A stretch of 34,429 bases of DNA from an uncultured Lachnospiraceae bacterium (GCA_910586275.1 CAJUIM010000021.1:1-34429), one strand, 5' to 3'. Shown: positions 25,068 through 32,777, numbered from the stretch's first letter. Numbers and translations are program-made. Notes: a model not told the origin generated them from the sequence alone.

Positions 25068-25952
25068 ATGCGGGGGAAAATCATAAAAGGGATTGCCGGA
25101 TTTTATTATGTATATACGGAAGAAGATAACGGAAAAGTTTATGAATGTAAGGCGAAAGGGATTTTCCGGAAGGAAAACCGTAAGCCTTTGGTAGGCGACG
25201 ATGTGCTTCTGGAAGCATTGGAGGAAGACGGGCTAAAAGGCAGCATAACGGAACTGCTTCCCCGGCGTAGTGAACTGATACGTCCGGCGGTGGCGAATAT
25301 CGATCAGGCTTTGATAATATTTGCGATAGTGAAACCGGAACCCAATTTTAATCTGTTGGACCGGTTTCTTATTATGATGAAGCAGCAGGGGCTGGGAAGC
25401 ATTATCTGCTTTAATAAGCAGGATCTTGCGGCACCGGAGGAGAAAGAAAGGCTGAGGCAGGCATATGAGGCTTGCGGCTGCCGTGTGCTGTTCATCAGCG
25501 CAAAAGAAAAAGAAGGGATAGCGGAACTGAGGAAGCTGCTTTCCGGGAAGACCACAGTGGCAGCAGGACCCAGCGGAGTGGGGAAATCTTCCGTCATAAA
25601 CTGCCTGAATCCGTCGGCAGGGATGGAAACGGGGGATATCAGCCGTAAGATTGCAAGAGGCAGGCATACGACACGTCACTCGGAGATAATCGCACTGCAT
25701 GAAAATACTTACATTGTGGATACTCCCGGGTTTACTTCCTTGGGACTTTTCCGGATGGAGAAGGAGGATCTGCATAGTTTTTATCCGGAATTTGAAGAAT
25801 ATGAGAAGTCTTGCAGGTTTGCAGGCTGTGCCCATCTGAACGAGCCGGGCTGCAGGGTGAAGGAAGCCCTGCAGGAAGGGAAAATCAGCCAAGTGCGTTA
25901 CCGCAATTATCAGGTATTATATCAGGAACTGCAGAACTCCAGAAAGTATTGA
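25068..25952 (+). CDS. rsgA: Ribosome small-subunit assembly GTPase RsgA
   Basis: RsgA is a circularly permuted GTPase that checks maturation of the 30S decoding region. The 294-residue protein has an N-terminal OB fold, then G4 NKQD, then G1 GPSGVGKSS (167-175), the G2 region GRHTTRH, and G3 DTPG, in the permuted order. The C-terminal zinc knuckle has Cys249, Cys254, His256 and Cys262. The start is 12 nt after the prkC stop, with GAGGT overlapping that stop. In many relatives rpe and a thiamine pyrophosphokinase gene follow; they are absent here, where the neighbourhood changes to unrelated genes. Confidence 0.96.
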   Translation: MRGKIIKGIAGFYYVYTEEDNGKVYECKAKGIFRKENRKPLVGDDVLLEALEEDGLKGSITELLPRRSELIRPAVANIDQALIIFAIVKPEPNFNLLDRFLIMMKQQGLGSIICFNKQDLAAPEEKERLRQAYEACGCRVLFISAKEKEGIAELRKLLSGKTTVAAGPSGVGKSSVINCLNPSAGMETGDISRKIARGRHTTRHSEIIALHENTYIVDTPGFTSLGLFRMEKEDLHSFYPEFEEYEKSCRFAGCAHLNEPGCRVKEALQEGKISQVRYRNYQVLYQELQNSRKY

Positions 25953-25967
25953 AGGGAAAGTGTATTG

Positions 25968-25996
25968 CATCGTTCCTGAAGCGTGCCGCGGCTTAA
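25968..25996 (+). repeat. Short dispersed intergenic motif, copy 2
   Basis: Matches positions 13-41 at 25 of 29 bases (shared CATCGTTCCTGA and GCGGCTTAA). It lies 15 nt after the rsgA stop. Confidence 0.4.
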
Positions 25997-26053
25997 CGGA
26001 AGGGCATGGTATGTGAACGGTAACGGAACACGAAAATTGATTTCCGTGCTGCC

Positions 26054-26082
26054 TTGAACTTCATAAAAATATGTTATATAAT
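26054..26082 (+). promoter_or_regulatory. Promoter of the 74-residue protein gene
   Basis: TTGAAC (26054-26059) and TATAAT (26077-26082) are exactly 17 nt apart, about 33 nt ahead of the start codon at 26115. Together with the terminator at 26352 it defines a single-gene transcript. Confidence 0.8.
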
Positions 26083-26114
26083 AGCATCATAGAAAGATTA
26101 TGGAGGGATAAACA

Positions 26115-26339
26115 ATGGATATTAAAGAACAGATCAGTAAGATTTTGGAGGAAATCTCAAAAAATCCTGAGATTAAGGAAATGTTTGAAAAGGAACCGGT
26201 AAAGGCCATAGAAAAAGTGACTGGCATTGACCTGCCGGACGATGTGGTTAACAAGATTATTGACGGCGTTAAAGCAAAGCTGACGATAGATAATGTTTCA
26301 AAAGCAGCGGATGTCTTAAAAGGAGTATTCAACAGCTGA
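26115..26339 (+). CDS. Small acidic/helical protein of unknown function
   Basis: A 74-residue protein, almost entirely helix-forming, with charged N-terminal heptads (KEQISKILEEISKNPEIKE), a central GIDLPDDVVNKIIDGVKAK and a hydrophobic C-terminal helix. I recall similar short proteins from clostridial genomes but not a function, so none is given. The layout (helical part, then a Gly-Ile-Asp-Leu turn) is loosely like Nif11-type leader peptides, but there is no Gly-Gly cleavage site, no Cys-rich core and no modifying enzyme nearby. GGAGGG at 26102-26107, a near-consensus promoter and a strong terminator suggest high, independent expression. Confidence 0.75.
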   Translation: MDIKEQISKILEEISKNPEIKEMFEKEPVKAIEKVTGIDLPDDVVNKIIDGVKAKLTIDNVSKAADVLKGVFNS

Positions 26340-26351
26340 CGAACATGACAG

Positions 26352-26387
26352 ACTGCCGAAGTGCGTATGCACGGAGGCAGTTTTTTT
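26352..26387 (+). terminator. Rho-independent terminator
   Basis: The stem ACTGCC (26352-26357) with GGCAGT, a short internal bulge, then GTGC/GCAC, is followed by seven T at 26381-26387. It ends the transcript of the 74-residue protein. Confidence 0.9.
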
Positions 26388-26438
26388 CGGAAAAGGAAAA
26401 TCTGAAATGAAGTTCGGCGGCCATCAGGAGGAATCGAA

Positions 26439-27356
26439 GTGAAGAAAAAAATGTCTAAGATTTTTTATCCGGCGTTCATGCTTTTCATTTTGTGCACAGG
26501 CGGCATCTGCCTGAATCTTCCGGATTTGTCAAGGAAGGATGAAGATACGGCCGAAGTTTATCAGGCAGATACGGCAGAGCCGCGAAACTGGCTGGATTCC
26601 GTCCCTGCTTACCGGGGAACACCATATATTGAGGTAAACAGCGATATTCCGTTTTTTACGGCAGAGGATAAGCGCAGGACAGATGCTTTTGAAAGATACA
26701 GTGATTTGGATGAATTGGGCCGGTGCAGTGTTGCATATGCTAATATTTGTGAAGAAATCATGCCTACGGAAGAAAGGGAGGAATCATTAGGTTCAGTCAC
26801 TCCTTCCGGATGGCATCAGAAAAAGTATGACGGGGAATGGCTTTATAACCGCTGCCATCTGATTGGCTATCAGCTGGCAGGAGAGAACGGGAACGAGAAA
26901 AATCTGATAACAGGCACAAGATATTTTAATGTAAACGGCATGCTTCCGTTTGAAAATACGGTGGCGGATTATATTGATGATAATCCGGGAAATCATGTTT
27001 TGTACCGTGTGACACCGGTATATAAGGAGGAGAATGACCTTGTAGCCTGGGGTGTATTGATGGAAGCCTGGTCTGTGGAAGACAATGGTTATGGATGCCA
27101 ATTCTGTGTGTTTGTTTATAATGTGCAGGAGGGAATTACGATTGACTATGCCACAGGAGAAAACTGTGAGGCGGGAGAAGATTTACGGAATACAGTCCAT
27201 GGTGCCTATATATTAAATGTAAACAGTCAAAAATTTCATACAGAGGACTGCCCCAACGGAAACAGAATAGGAGATAAGAATAAATCTGTTTATGCCGGCT
27301 CCAGGGATGAGGTGATTTCGCAAGGGTATGTCCCTGCCGAGTGCTGTAATCCTTAA
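26439..27356 (+). CDS. Exported DNA/RNA non-specific endonuclease with a C-terminal metal-binding-like tail
   Basis: A 305-residue secreted or membrane-anchored nuclease. The N-terminal basic patch and hydrophobic stretch (about 6-28) act as a signal or anchor. The nuclease domain resembles the streptococcal extracellular DNase group: YNRCHLIGYQLAGENGNEK with presumed catalytic His140, and GTRYFN (159-164) with the likely Mg-binding Asn. The last 50 residues (NVNSQKFHTEDCPNG..., ending GYVPAECCNP) resemble the small Ada-type Cys motif often fused to surface proteins. The start is GTG at 26439 with AGGAGG 6 nt upstream. It could degrade extracellular DNA for nutrients or uptake. Confidence 0.85.
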   Translation: MKKKMSKIFYPAFMLFILCTGGICLNLPDLSRKDEDTAEVYQADTAEPRNWLDSVPAYRGTPYIEVNSDIPFFTAEDKRRTDAFERYSDLDELGRCSVAYANICEEIMPTEEREESLGSVTPSGWHQKKYDGEWLYNRCHLIGYQLAGENGNEKNLITGTRYFNVNGMLPFENTVADYIDDNPGNHVLYRVTPVYKEENDLVAWGVLMEAWSVEDNGYGCQFCVFVYNVQEGITIDYATGENCEAGEDLRNTVHGAYILNVNSQKFHTEDCPNGNRIGDKNKSVYAGSRDEVISQGYVPAECCNP

Positions 27357-27358
27357 GA

Positions 27359-27599
27359 GGTTATGCTTGGCTTGCAGTAGCAGATATTGCTTATCCTAAT
27401 TTTGGAACGTATTATGAAGCGGGTTATGTGGAGGCATTAGGAAAAGAGGTAATGATTTGTTGTAGGGAAAAGGAGTTTCATGGTGCTCATAAGCCTCATT
27501 TCGATATTGCACAAAAATCAGCAATTGTTTGGAAAGATGAAAAAGATTTGGAAGATATTATATAAAAGAATTGAAGCAACAGACGGACTAAATAAGTAA
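27359..27599 (+). pseudogene. C-terminal fragment of a nucleoside 2-deoxyribosyltransferase-like protein
   Basis: The translation reads AVADIAYPNFGTYYEAGYVE then ALGKEVMICC, and later PHFDIAQKS. This is the end of the small Rossmann-like deoxyribosyltransferase/TIR-like fold, including the YYEAGYxxALGK segment. The N-terminal half is missing, and no start codon or binding site fits. The frame stops at 27563-27565, while another frame continues KRIEATDGLNK to 27599, so a small indel lies near the 3' end. It begins right at the nuclease stop, marking the boundary between core and accessory DNA. Confidence 0.6.
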
Positions 27600-27608
27600 T
27601 CCAATTTT

Positions 27609-27647
27609 TACCAGTCATCAAAATGAAATAAGGTGGCTGGTATTTTT
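27609..27647 (+). terminator. Hairpin terminator after the deoxyribosyltransferase fragment
   Basis: TACCAGTCA (27609-27617) pairs with TGGCTGGTA (27634-27642) with one G-T pair, followed by five T. It probably ended the original gene. Confidence 0.75.
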
Positions 27648-27701
27648 ATAGAATCTTTCCAAAGTTAGTTGATTTTGCATTTTAATTCAAGCCGTAACAG
27701 C

Positions 27702-27747
27702 GGGAGTATCCCAAAGATTGTGTAAATCTCCAAACTGATGTAAGATT
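27702..27747. repeat. Left inverted repeat of the IS256-family element
   Basis: Reads inward GGGAGTATCCCAAAGATTG then TGTAAATC, ending at TAAGATT. Matches the reverse complement of 30188-30234 over most of its length, with a one-base length difference. Confidence 0.65.
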
Positions 27748-27816
27748 AAATTACTCAGTTTGGACAATATGAAGTGACCTCACATTTGTAGCAACGTGGA
27801 TTTACCTGTATACTGA

Positions 27817-28801
27817 GTTTTGGAAAAAACAATAGTAACAGGGATTACCGCATACAAAAGGAGGGCACCTATTATGAGGCCGGGTGTCTGGGATTTTTCC
27901 TGTACCACGAACTGATAAAAAAGGGGATCCACTGTGAAATTCTGGCCCCGACCACAATGCTGACACAGCAGGGAAAGCGGATCAAAACAGATAAGAGGGA
28001 TGCACTTATGATAGCGCAGTGCCTTGCCTATGGCGGTTATCATGCAGTATACATTTCGACAGATAAAGATGATGATGTCAAAGTATATCTGCGCACGAGA
28101 GATGACCATAAACTGGACTTGAAAAAGACGAAACAGAGGATATGTGCATTCTGTTTAAGTCAGGGATATCATTATGATGGCGGGAAATGGACCTAGGCAC
28201 ATTTCAAATGGCTCAAATCACTGGAACTTAGCGATTTGGACAGGGAAACGCTGAACGAATATCTGATCACATACGAATATCAGACAAACCGTATAGAATC
28301 TTTTGATCAAAGGATAGAGGAACTGGCATCCGAAACGGAGTATGTGGAGAAGGTAAAAAAGTTGGTATGCTTTCTCGGGGTAAAAACCCATACGGCGTTG
28401 TCCTGTCTGGTGGAAACCGGAGATTTCCAGAGGTTTGCAAAGGGGAACATCTATGCCGCATATCTGGGTCTGGTGCCTGGGAAGATTCGAGCAGCGATAA
28501 CATCAACAGGTTTTCCATTACAAAAGCGGGGAACAGCCATTTTAGGAAACTGTTGGTTGAGGCCTCTACAGGGATCTGCAAGGGAGCAGTGGGACATAAA
28601 TCGAAAGATCTGAAGGAAAGGCAGAGCAGGAACACGCCGGAGGTGATTGCATATGCAGATAAGGCAAACGAGAGACTGCGGAGGAAGTATTACAAAATGA
28701 TAAGACATGGCAAGAAAAAGAATGTAGCAGTAACGGCGGTTGCAAGGGAACTTGCCTGCTTTATATGGGGCATGATGACAGATCATATCAGCATAGAGTG
28801 A
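27817..28801 (+). pseudogene. Broken IS110-family transposase
   Basis: The reading is clearly IS110/IS116-type: APTTMLTQQGKRIKTDKRDA, then YLRTRDDHKLDLKKTKQR, then FLGVKTHTALSCLVETGDF, and finally KAGNSHFRKLLVEAS and HGKKKNVAVTAVARELACF in the C-terminal Tnp domain. The N-terminal RuvC-like start with its first catalytic Asp is missing. There is an in-frame TAG at 28194-28196, a one-base loss near 28481 that shifts the frame, and probably another shift near 27860. It cannot make an active enzyme. It lies inside an IS256-type element and is read in the same direction. Confidence 0.85.
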
Positions 28802-29080
28802 TATCAGACTGCCATCCGCCCGTCAAGGGTGAATAAACTGCTGCGCAGCCTTGACAGCCGGCTGTCATTCTGATGGATGACAGTCAAGTGGATTAAGCAG
28901 GAAAAACTGCGTAATCCGCAGCAACCAAAAATAAGAATAGCAAAGCAACAGGAAGATATCTTGAAGAAGCCTTTTGGGATTTCAAGGTTCAGGTTATCTG
29001 CGGTACCTCCATGTCGGCAGTGTAGGAATACATTGATCCACGCAATTGGACAGCATTCACTTCATAACGGAGGTATTTTT

Positions 29081-30133
29081 ATGGCAAGAAAAAACGAAAG
29101 CCCGCAAAAAGCAGCAATGCGGGAAATGATGCACAGCTATCTCAAAGACAATGACATCAGTATTAAAAACGGAACAGATGTCAATGCCGTCATGCGCGAC
29201 ATCATGTCCGTGATTCTGGAAGATGTACTGGATGAAGAGCCGGACGAAGAACTCGGATATTCAAAGTATGATTACCGGAACAAGAACACGGACAACAGCC
29301 GCAACGGACATTCCAAGAAGATCATGCACACCAGCTATGGAGACATGAATGTTGCAATCCCGCGCGACCGCAACGGCCAGTATGAGCCACAGCTCATTAA
29401 AAAATACCAGAATACCGTGCCGCAGGACATGGAGGAAAAGATTCTTTCCATGTATGCAAAAGGCATGACAACCGGCGATACAGAATCCCACATGAAGAAA
29501 CCCTACGAAATGGATATATCCGATAGCACAGTCAGTCGGATCACGGATAAAATACTCCCCATCGTCAGGGAATGGCAGGAACGCCCGCTGGAGGAAGTCT
29601 ATGCGGTCGTATTTATGGATGCCATCCATTGCCATGTTCGCAGCGAGGGGCGCATTGTAAAACGCGCCGTCTATATAGTCCCCGGTATTGACATGAACGG
29701 GAAAAAGGATGTCTTGGGAATGTATGTTGGCGAAAATGAAAGCGTTAAATTCTGGCTTTCCATCAGAATGGTTTGAAAAACCGCGGTGTGGAGGACATCC
29801 TGATCGCCTGCGTGGACGGACTTTCCGGTTTCCCGCAGGCCATGGAGGCAGTATACCCGCAGACGAAGATCTAGCAGCGCATCATCCACCAGATCCGGAA
29901 CTCTACGAAATTTGTGTCCTATAAGGACATTAAAAAGCTGATGTCAGATTTAAAACGCGTATACACTGCCCCGACAGAGGAGACCGCTTCGGAATAAGCT
30001 GGAACTGTTGCGGGACAAATGGGATGACAAATACCAGAAAATCTACAAATCTTGGCACGACAACTGGGCAACCCTGTCTACTTATTCCAAGTATCCGGAA
30101 GCAGTCAGGCGTCTCATAAAATTCCCTGTATAA
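29081..30133 (+). pseudogene. Broken IS256-family (mutator-type) transposase
   Basis: The start MARKNESPQKAAMREMMHSY follows GGAGGT. The body shows IPRDRNGQYEPQLIKKYQ, the DDE-domain stretch VVFMDAIHCHVRSEG with the first Asp, and later CVDGLSGFPQA with the second Asp. A one-base loss near 29764 shifts the frame, TAG at 29872-29874 replaces a Gln, and another shift lies near 29985. The reading ends after TYSKYPEAVRRLI, so the last 60-70 residues with the catalytic Glu are missing. Intact members are about 390-410 residues. Confidence 0.88.
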
Positions 30134-30187
30134 TACAGACGAGGGCAGAACCAGAAAGCCGGCTCTGCCCACTTGCAACTATGCATA

Positions 30188-30234
30188 AATCTTATGTCAG
30201 TTTTTTGGATTTACACAAAACTTGAAACGCTCTC
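30188..30234. repeat. Right inverted repeat of the IS256-family element
   Basis: Contains GGATTTACACAAAACTTGA and matches the left repeat at 27702-27747 in reverse complement. It ends 7 nt before the stop codon of the leftward orphan gene. Confidence 0.65.
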
Positions 30235-30240
30235 GATAAC

Positions 30241-31068
30241 TCATTTTAGTACAGTTGTTGAACTTATAAGGAAATGTTCGTTATATTCGACAGTAATCTG
30301 CAATATGTGTTTTTCATAATATAAGTTCCAACAGTTCAATTCTATAATCATTTTTTTATATTGAAGAATATTTTCGGGCATATGCGTTTTAAGTAAATCA
30401 AAAGAATCAGGTGCTACATTAAAGGTTTCTTCTGATACTTTACATAAGGAATTATTTAAATCTGTGGTTACTTCATCTAAATACAAAATCAATTCATCAT
30501 TATCATCTGGAGACAACATAATTTTATTTTCTTCGTTACCAATTAAAAATAGATCTTTGCTTTCTGGATCATTATATTCTACAAGTATTGATTTGACAGA
30601 CATAGCACACATTACTGCACCAAAATTATGAAGAGTTATTTGAGTATTTGAATGATCAATAATATAACTATTATTATCTGTAGCATGATTTAAAATTAAA
30701 TATGGATAAGAACCCAAATATGTAAAATATGCATCGTTATGATTGCTGATATGGGATTCTAATTCGCTTATGAAACCATCTTCGATTTGCTTGTCAGTAG
30801 ATTCAAAAGAAGCAATATTATTACTAATATTAATATCTGCTTTTGTACTTCCTCTTTTTATTCTACAATGCCTGCCGTTAGATAAATTAGTATCATTTGG
30901 GTTGCTTTTGCTATATTTTATTGATAGTATTTGTAAATTAGGTAAAGATTGCTTCCTAATTTGTTTAAATTGAGCATTGTAAGTTTTACAAGTAACGTAA
31001 CATATTATAGCTGTAAATAGAGTGGATATTGATGTTAATATATCACATATGATTTCAATGTTATTCAT
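30241..31068 (-). CDS. AT-rich orphan protein with one N-terminal membrane helix
   Basis: I do not recognise this 275-residue protein. It begins MNNIEIICDILTSISTLFTA and has one membrane helix (about 8-30, ending CYVTC), then a long soluble part rich in Asn, Asp, Ser and Ile, with no catalytic motif that I can see. The base composition is much more AT-rich than the core genes, so it was probably acquired. ATG 31068 with GGGGAAGG upstream is preferred over an in-frame TTG at 31086. It stands alone beside the IS256 end. The architecture (short membrane anchor plus soluble domain) is common in accessory and defence proteins, but that is only a hint. Confidence 0.6.
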   Translation of the reverse strand: MNNIEIICDILTSISTLFTAIICYVTCKTYNAQFKQIRKQSLPNLQILSIKYSKSNPNDTNLSNGRHCRIKRGSTKADINISNNIASFESTDKQIEDGFISELESHISNHNDAYFTYLGSYPYLILNHATDNNSYIIDHSNTQITLHNFGAVMCAMSVKSILVEYNDPESKDLFLIGNEENKIMLSPDDNDELILYLDEVTTDLNNSLCKVSEETFNVAPDSFDLLKTHMPENILQYKKMIIELNCWNLYYEKHILQITVEYNEHFLISSTTVLK

Positions 31069-31559
31069 AATATTTGCCTTCCCCAAAATTTATTTATAAT
31101 TATATTGTTAAGTTTACAGAAATAGTTTAGATAAATAATATTATAAAATAGTCAGAACATAAATTTAAGGTTATAAGAATAGAGTAAATAACTAAAACCA
31201 TGCATAAATATAAAATATTAAAACAGGAATAAAACTTTGGGCATGTGCTGGGTGTTTGACAACAACAAAATCATGATGGAATTAATTTCAAAACCTATAT
31301 ATGAAATGGCTGGAGGATATGGGGGATTATAAAGAAGTAACTGAAGAAGAATCATATGCATCATTTTTTTTGCCTTTTAGAAGTGATAGTGAAACAGAAT
31401 TTGCAAAATCAAAAGCAACTCGTTTCATTAAGGGTGTATGCTGATACATATGAAGAGTGTTTTAGATTGTTTAATTCGATAGATAAAAAGTGAAATGGTT
31501 TTTGGGGAGAGCAGATGAAACAAAGAAAGATTTAATCGAAAAGAAGGTGATAAGCCAGA
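31069..31559. other. AT-rich stretch with degenerate coding fragments
   Basis: No intact gene. Short open pieces in different frames read like protein remnants: KIMMELISKPIYEMAGGYGG (to 31332), then in another frame MKWLEDMGDYKEVTEEESYA and on to a stop at 31442-31444 (47 codons from ATG 31301), then WFLGRADETKKDLIEKK near 31500-31540. They may be parts of one or two decayed genes of an integrative element. I cannot name the family. Confidence 0.4.
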
Positions 31560-32198
31560 ATGCTCAAAACCGTCTGTAATGACAGAATAGAAGAAAGAGG
31601 TTATCTTACATATTGCTTTGAACTGAACAGACAAAAGCAAAATAAAATGCAGTCCTGCAAAGACATACTGCTGATAGACGAAAACACGATCGATTTTTCT
31701 TGTAATACAGAATGGAATTGGAGGCGTTGTGCCCATCTGATGATTATCGGGACCACCGGGAGCGGTAAGTCGCAACTAACCTCGTATATTATTTCATGTC
31801 TCGTCAAACAAGGGGTTCAAGTATTTTCAGTCATTGGCGGCGTGGGGATTGAACCGATTAAGTGTGCAAGGGCGTCTGAACGTTATCTGTGCCATTTAGA
31901 CAACCCCGAAAAGGCGCAATACGATATGGAAGATGTAATTTCCTGTTCGGGTGCTGATTATCAGACCATGATAAATCTTGCAACGGACAAGTACAGCGCA
32001 ATCGGGGAAATGATTGAATTTTGTTCACAGAATGGCGTTGTAAGCTATGCGCAACGGCTCTTGTTTGCAAAAGAAAACCGTCCAGATTGGTTTCGGATAT
32101 TGTGCGATAATGGAACACTGACAATGGTACAATTAGCTGAAAGATATTACACGAATAAGTGTATAAATAATTATAACCTCCATTCCTTTTGCTTATGA
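31560..32198 (+). pseudogene. Chimeric remnant: FtsK/TcpA-like ATP-binding part joined to a Rep-like part
   Basis: The first 80 or so residues carry HLMIIGTTGSGKSQLTSYII, the Walker A loop of FtsK/SpoIIIE-type coupling proteins used by Tn916-like conjugative elements. After KQGVQVF the sequence changes to PIKCARASERYLCHLDNPEK and on through ATDKYSAIGEMIEFCSQNG, a pattern I associate with the C-terminal half of Rep_2-type plasmid replication initiators. Walker B and the N-terminal membrane part of the coupling protein, and the N-terminal catalytic half of the Rep, are gone. The frame is continuous, so the fusion arose by deletion, junction near 31830-31850. GAAGGTG precedes the ATG. No activity is expected. 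Confidence 0.65.
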
Positions 32199-32422
32199 CA
32201 TAAGAATATGATGTTTTACACAAATAAGTGTATTAAAGCAATAAAATTACAATATAAAGGTATGTAGTGCAACAAGAAAGGATACTATGGACTTAAATAA
32301 TATAACAGTTGAGCAATATTATACAGATAATGCAGATTCAAAAGATTATTATATAAGTAGTAAGCATAATTTAGCCGAAACACCAATAACCAGTAACAAA
32401 CAAGCAACTTTTAAATGTAAAA

Positions 32423-32449
32423 AGAGCCACTTGAAAAACAAGCGGCTCT
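32423..32449. terminator. Hairpin with a leftward T-run
   Basis: AGAGCC and CTTG pair with CAAG and GGCTCT around a five-A loop (32423-32449). On the minus strand the stem is followed by five T, so it would stop leftward transcription. The -35 box of the proposed antitoxin promoter lies within it. Confidence 0.6.
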
Positions 32450-32459
32450 AGTGTATAAT
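32431..32459 (+). promoter_or_regulatory. Promoter of the putative antitoxin RNA
   Basis: TTGAAA (32431-32436) and TATAAT (32454-32459) are exactly 17 nt apart and point at the convergent small toxin gene. No coding start follows, so a short untranslated RNA is the expected product. Confidence 0.7.
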
Positions 32460-32465
32460 CTAATC

Positions 32466-32567
32466 AGAAAGGTTTATCGGACACGAAGTTCCGATTGCCC
32501 TCAGTTAAATTGATATTACAAAAGAAATAGCATCTAACTTTGGACGGTTGGGATGCTATTTCTTTTT
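32466..32567 (+). ncRNA. Putative antisense antitoxin RNA (type I toxin-antitoxin)
   Basis: From a start about 7 nt after the -10 box to the strong hairpin terminator at 32521-32567 the RNA would be about 100 nt. It contains a 5' hairpin (ATCGGA with TCCGAT near 32477-32495) and overlaps the 3' end of the convergent toxin transcript. This mirrors the Fst/RNAII and TxpA/RatA arrangements. The RNA is predicted from signals alone. Confidence 0.5.
32521..32567. terminator. Bidirectional terminator shared by toxin mRNA and antitoxin RNA
   Basis: A perfect 14-bp stem, AAAGAAATAGCATC (32521-32534) with GATGCTATTTCTTT (32552-32565), runs into T-rich sequence on both strands. The toxin stop codon lies within the right arm. 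Confidence 0.85.
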
Positions 32568-32636
32568 ATGATTGTCTATGTAAGACAGAGCCGCAAAAAT
32601 AACAAGCAATAATGTCAAAACTTCCATCACGCTCAT
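32556..32636 (-). CDS. Putative type I toxin, small single-membrane-helix peptide
   Basis: A 26-residue peptide: MSVMEVLTLLLVIFAALSYI, then a charged tail (DNHKKK). One membrane helix with a short Met/Glu start and a basic end is the layout of Fst/TxpA and 'holin-like' type I toxins, which damage the cell membrane when overproduced. The start has AGAGGGTGG (complement of 32642-32650), and this binding site is paired with CCCTCT on the minus strand (complement of 32662-32667) in a leader hairpin, as is usual for toxins whose translation is held back. The mRNA would run from about 32709 to the bidirectional terminator. It is too short for standard gene calling. Confidence 0.6.
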   Translation of the reverse strand: MSVMEVLTLLLVIFAALSYIDNHKKK

Positions 32637-32715
32637 GGGCACCACCCTCTTTCGTAAGACTAGAGGGCACCTATCAAAAAATCGCATCCTGCTTTCTGTT
32701 CAGTTATACAATCCC

Positions 32716-32744
32716 ATTATAACATGAATACAGGTATTTCACAA
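32716..32744 (-). promoter_or_regulatory. Promoter of the putative toxin gene
   Basis: On the minus strand TTGTGA (32739-32744) and TATAAT (32716-32721) are exactly 17 nt apart. The leader to the toxin start is about 73 nt and holds the hairpin that covers the ribosome binding site. Confidence 0.65.
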
Positions 32745-32777
32745 ACCAAAAATGAAGCAGTATCAATAGGATATGGT

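Larger units (their letters stand above)
27702..30234 (+). mobile_element. Decayed IS256-family element interrupted by an IS110-family fragment
   Basis: Imperfect inverted repeats bound the region: left 27702-27747 and right 30188-30234, sharing the TTGTGTAAATC core that is typical of IS256-family ends. Between them lie the broken IS256-type transposase (29081-30133) and, nearer the left end, a broken IS110-type transposase (27817-28801). The 2.5-kb span is about 1.1 kb longer than a plain IS256 element, which fits insertion of the second element. No clear direct target repeat was found at the outer ends, so the boundaries may be off by a few bases. Confidence 0.65.

Noticed and set aside
26115..26339. 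Precursor of a modified peptide (Nif11-like leader)
   Set aside because: No Gly-Gly cleavage site, no Cys/Ser/Thr-rich core and no modifying enzyme or peptidase-transporter nearby.
27702..30234. Direct target-site duplication flanking the IS256-family element
   Set aside because: The flanks GTAACAGC and GATAACTC share only TAAC; no convincing 8- or 9-bp direct repeat was found.
32287..32451. 54-codon frame, MDLNNITVEQYYTDN at its start, with AAAGGA upstream
   Set aside because: Its last third is the hairpin at 32423-32449 and the promoter region of the putative antitoxin RNA; the Lys-rich tail is simply the hairpin read as codons. It may be a decayed gene start but is not supported as a gene.
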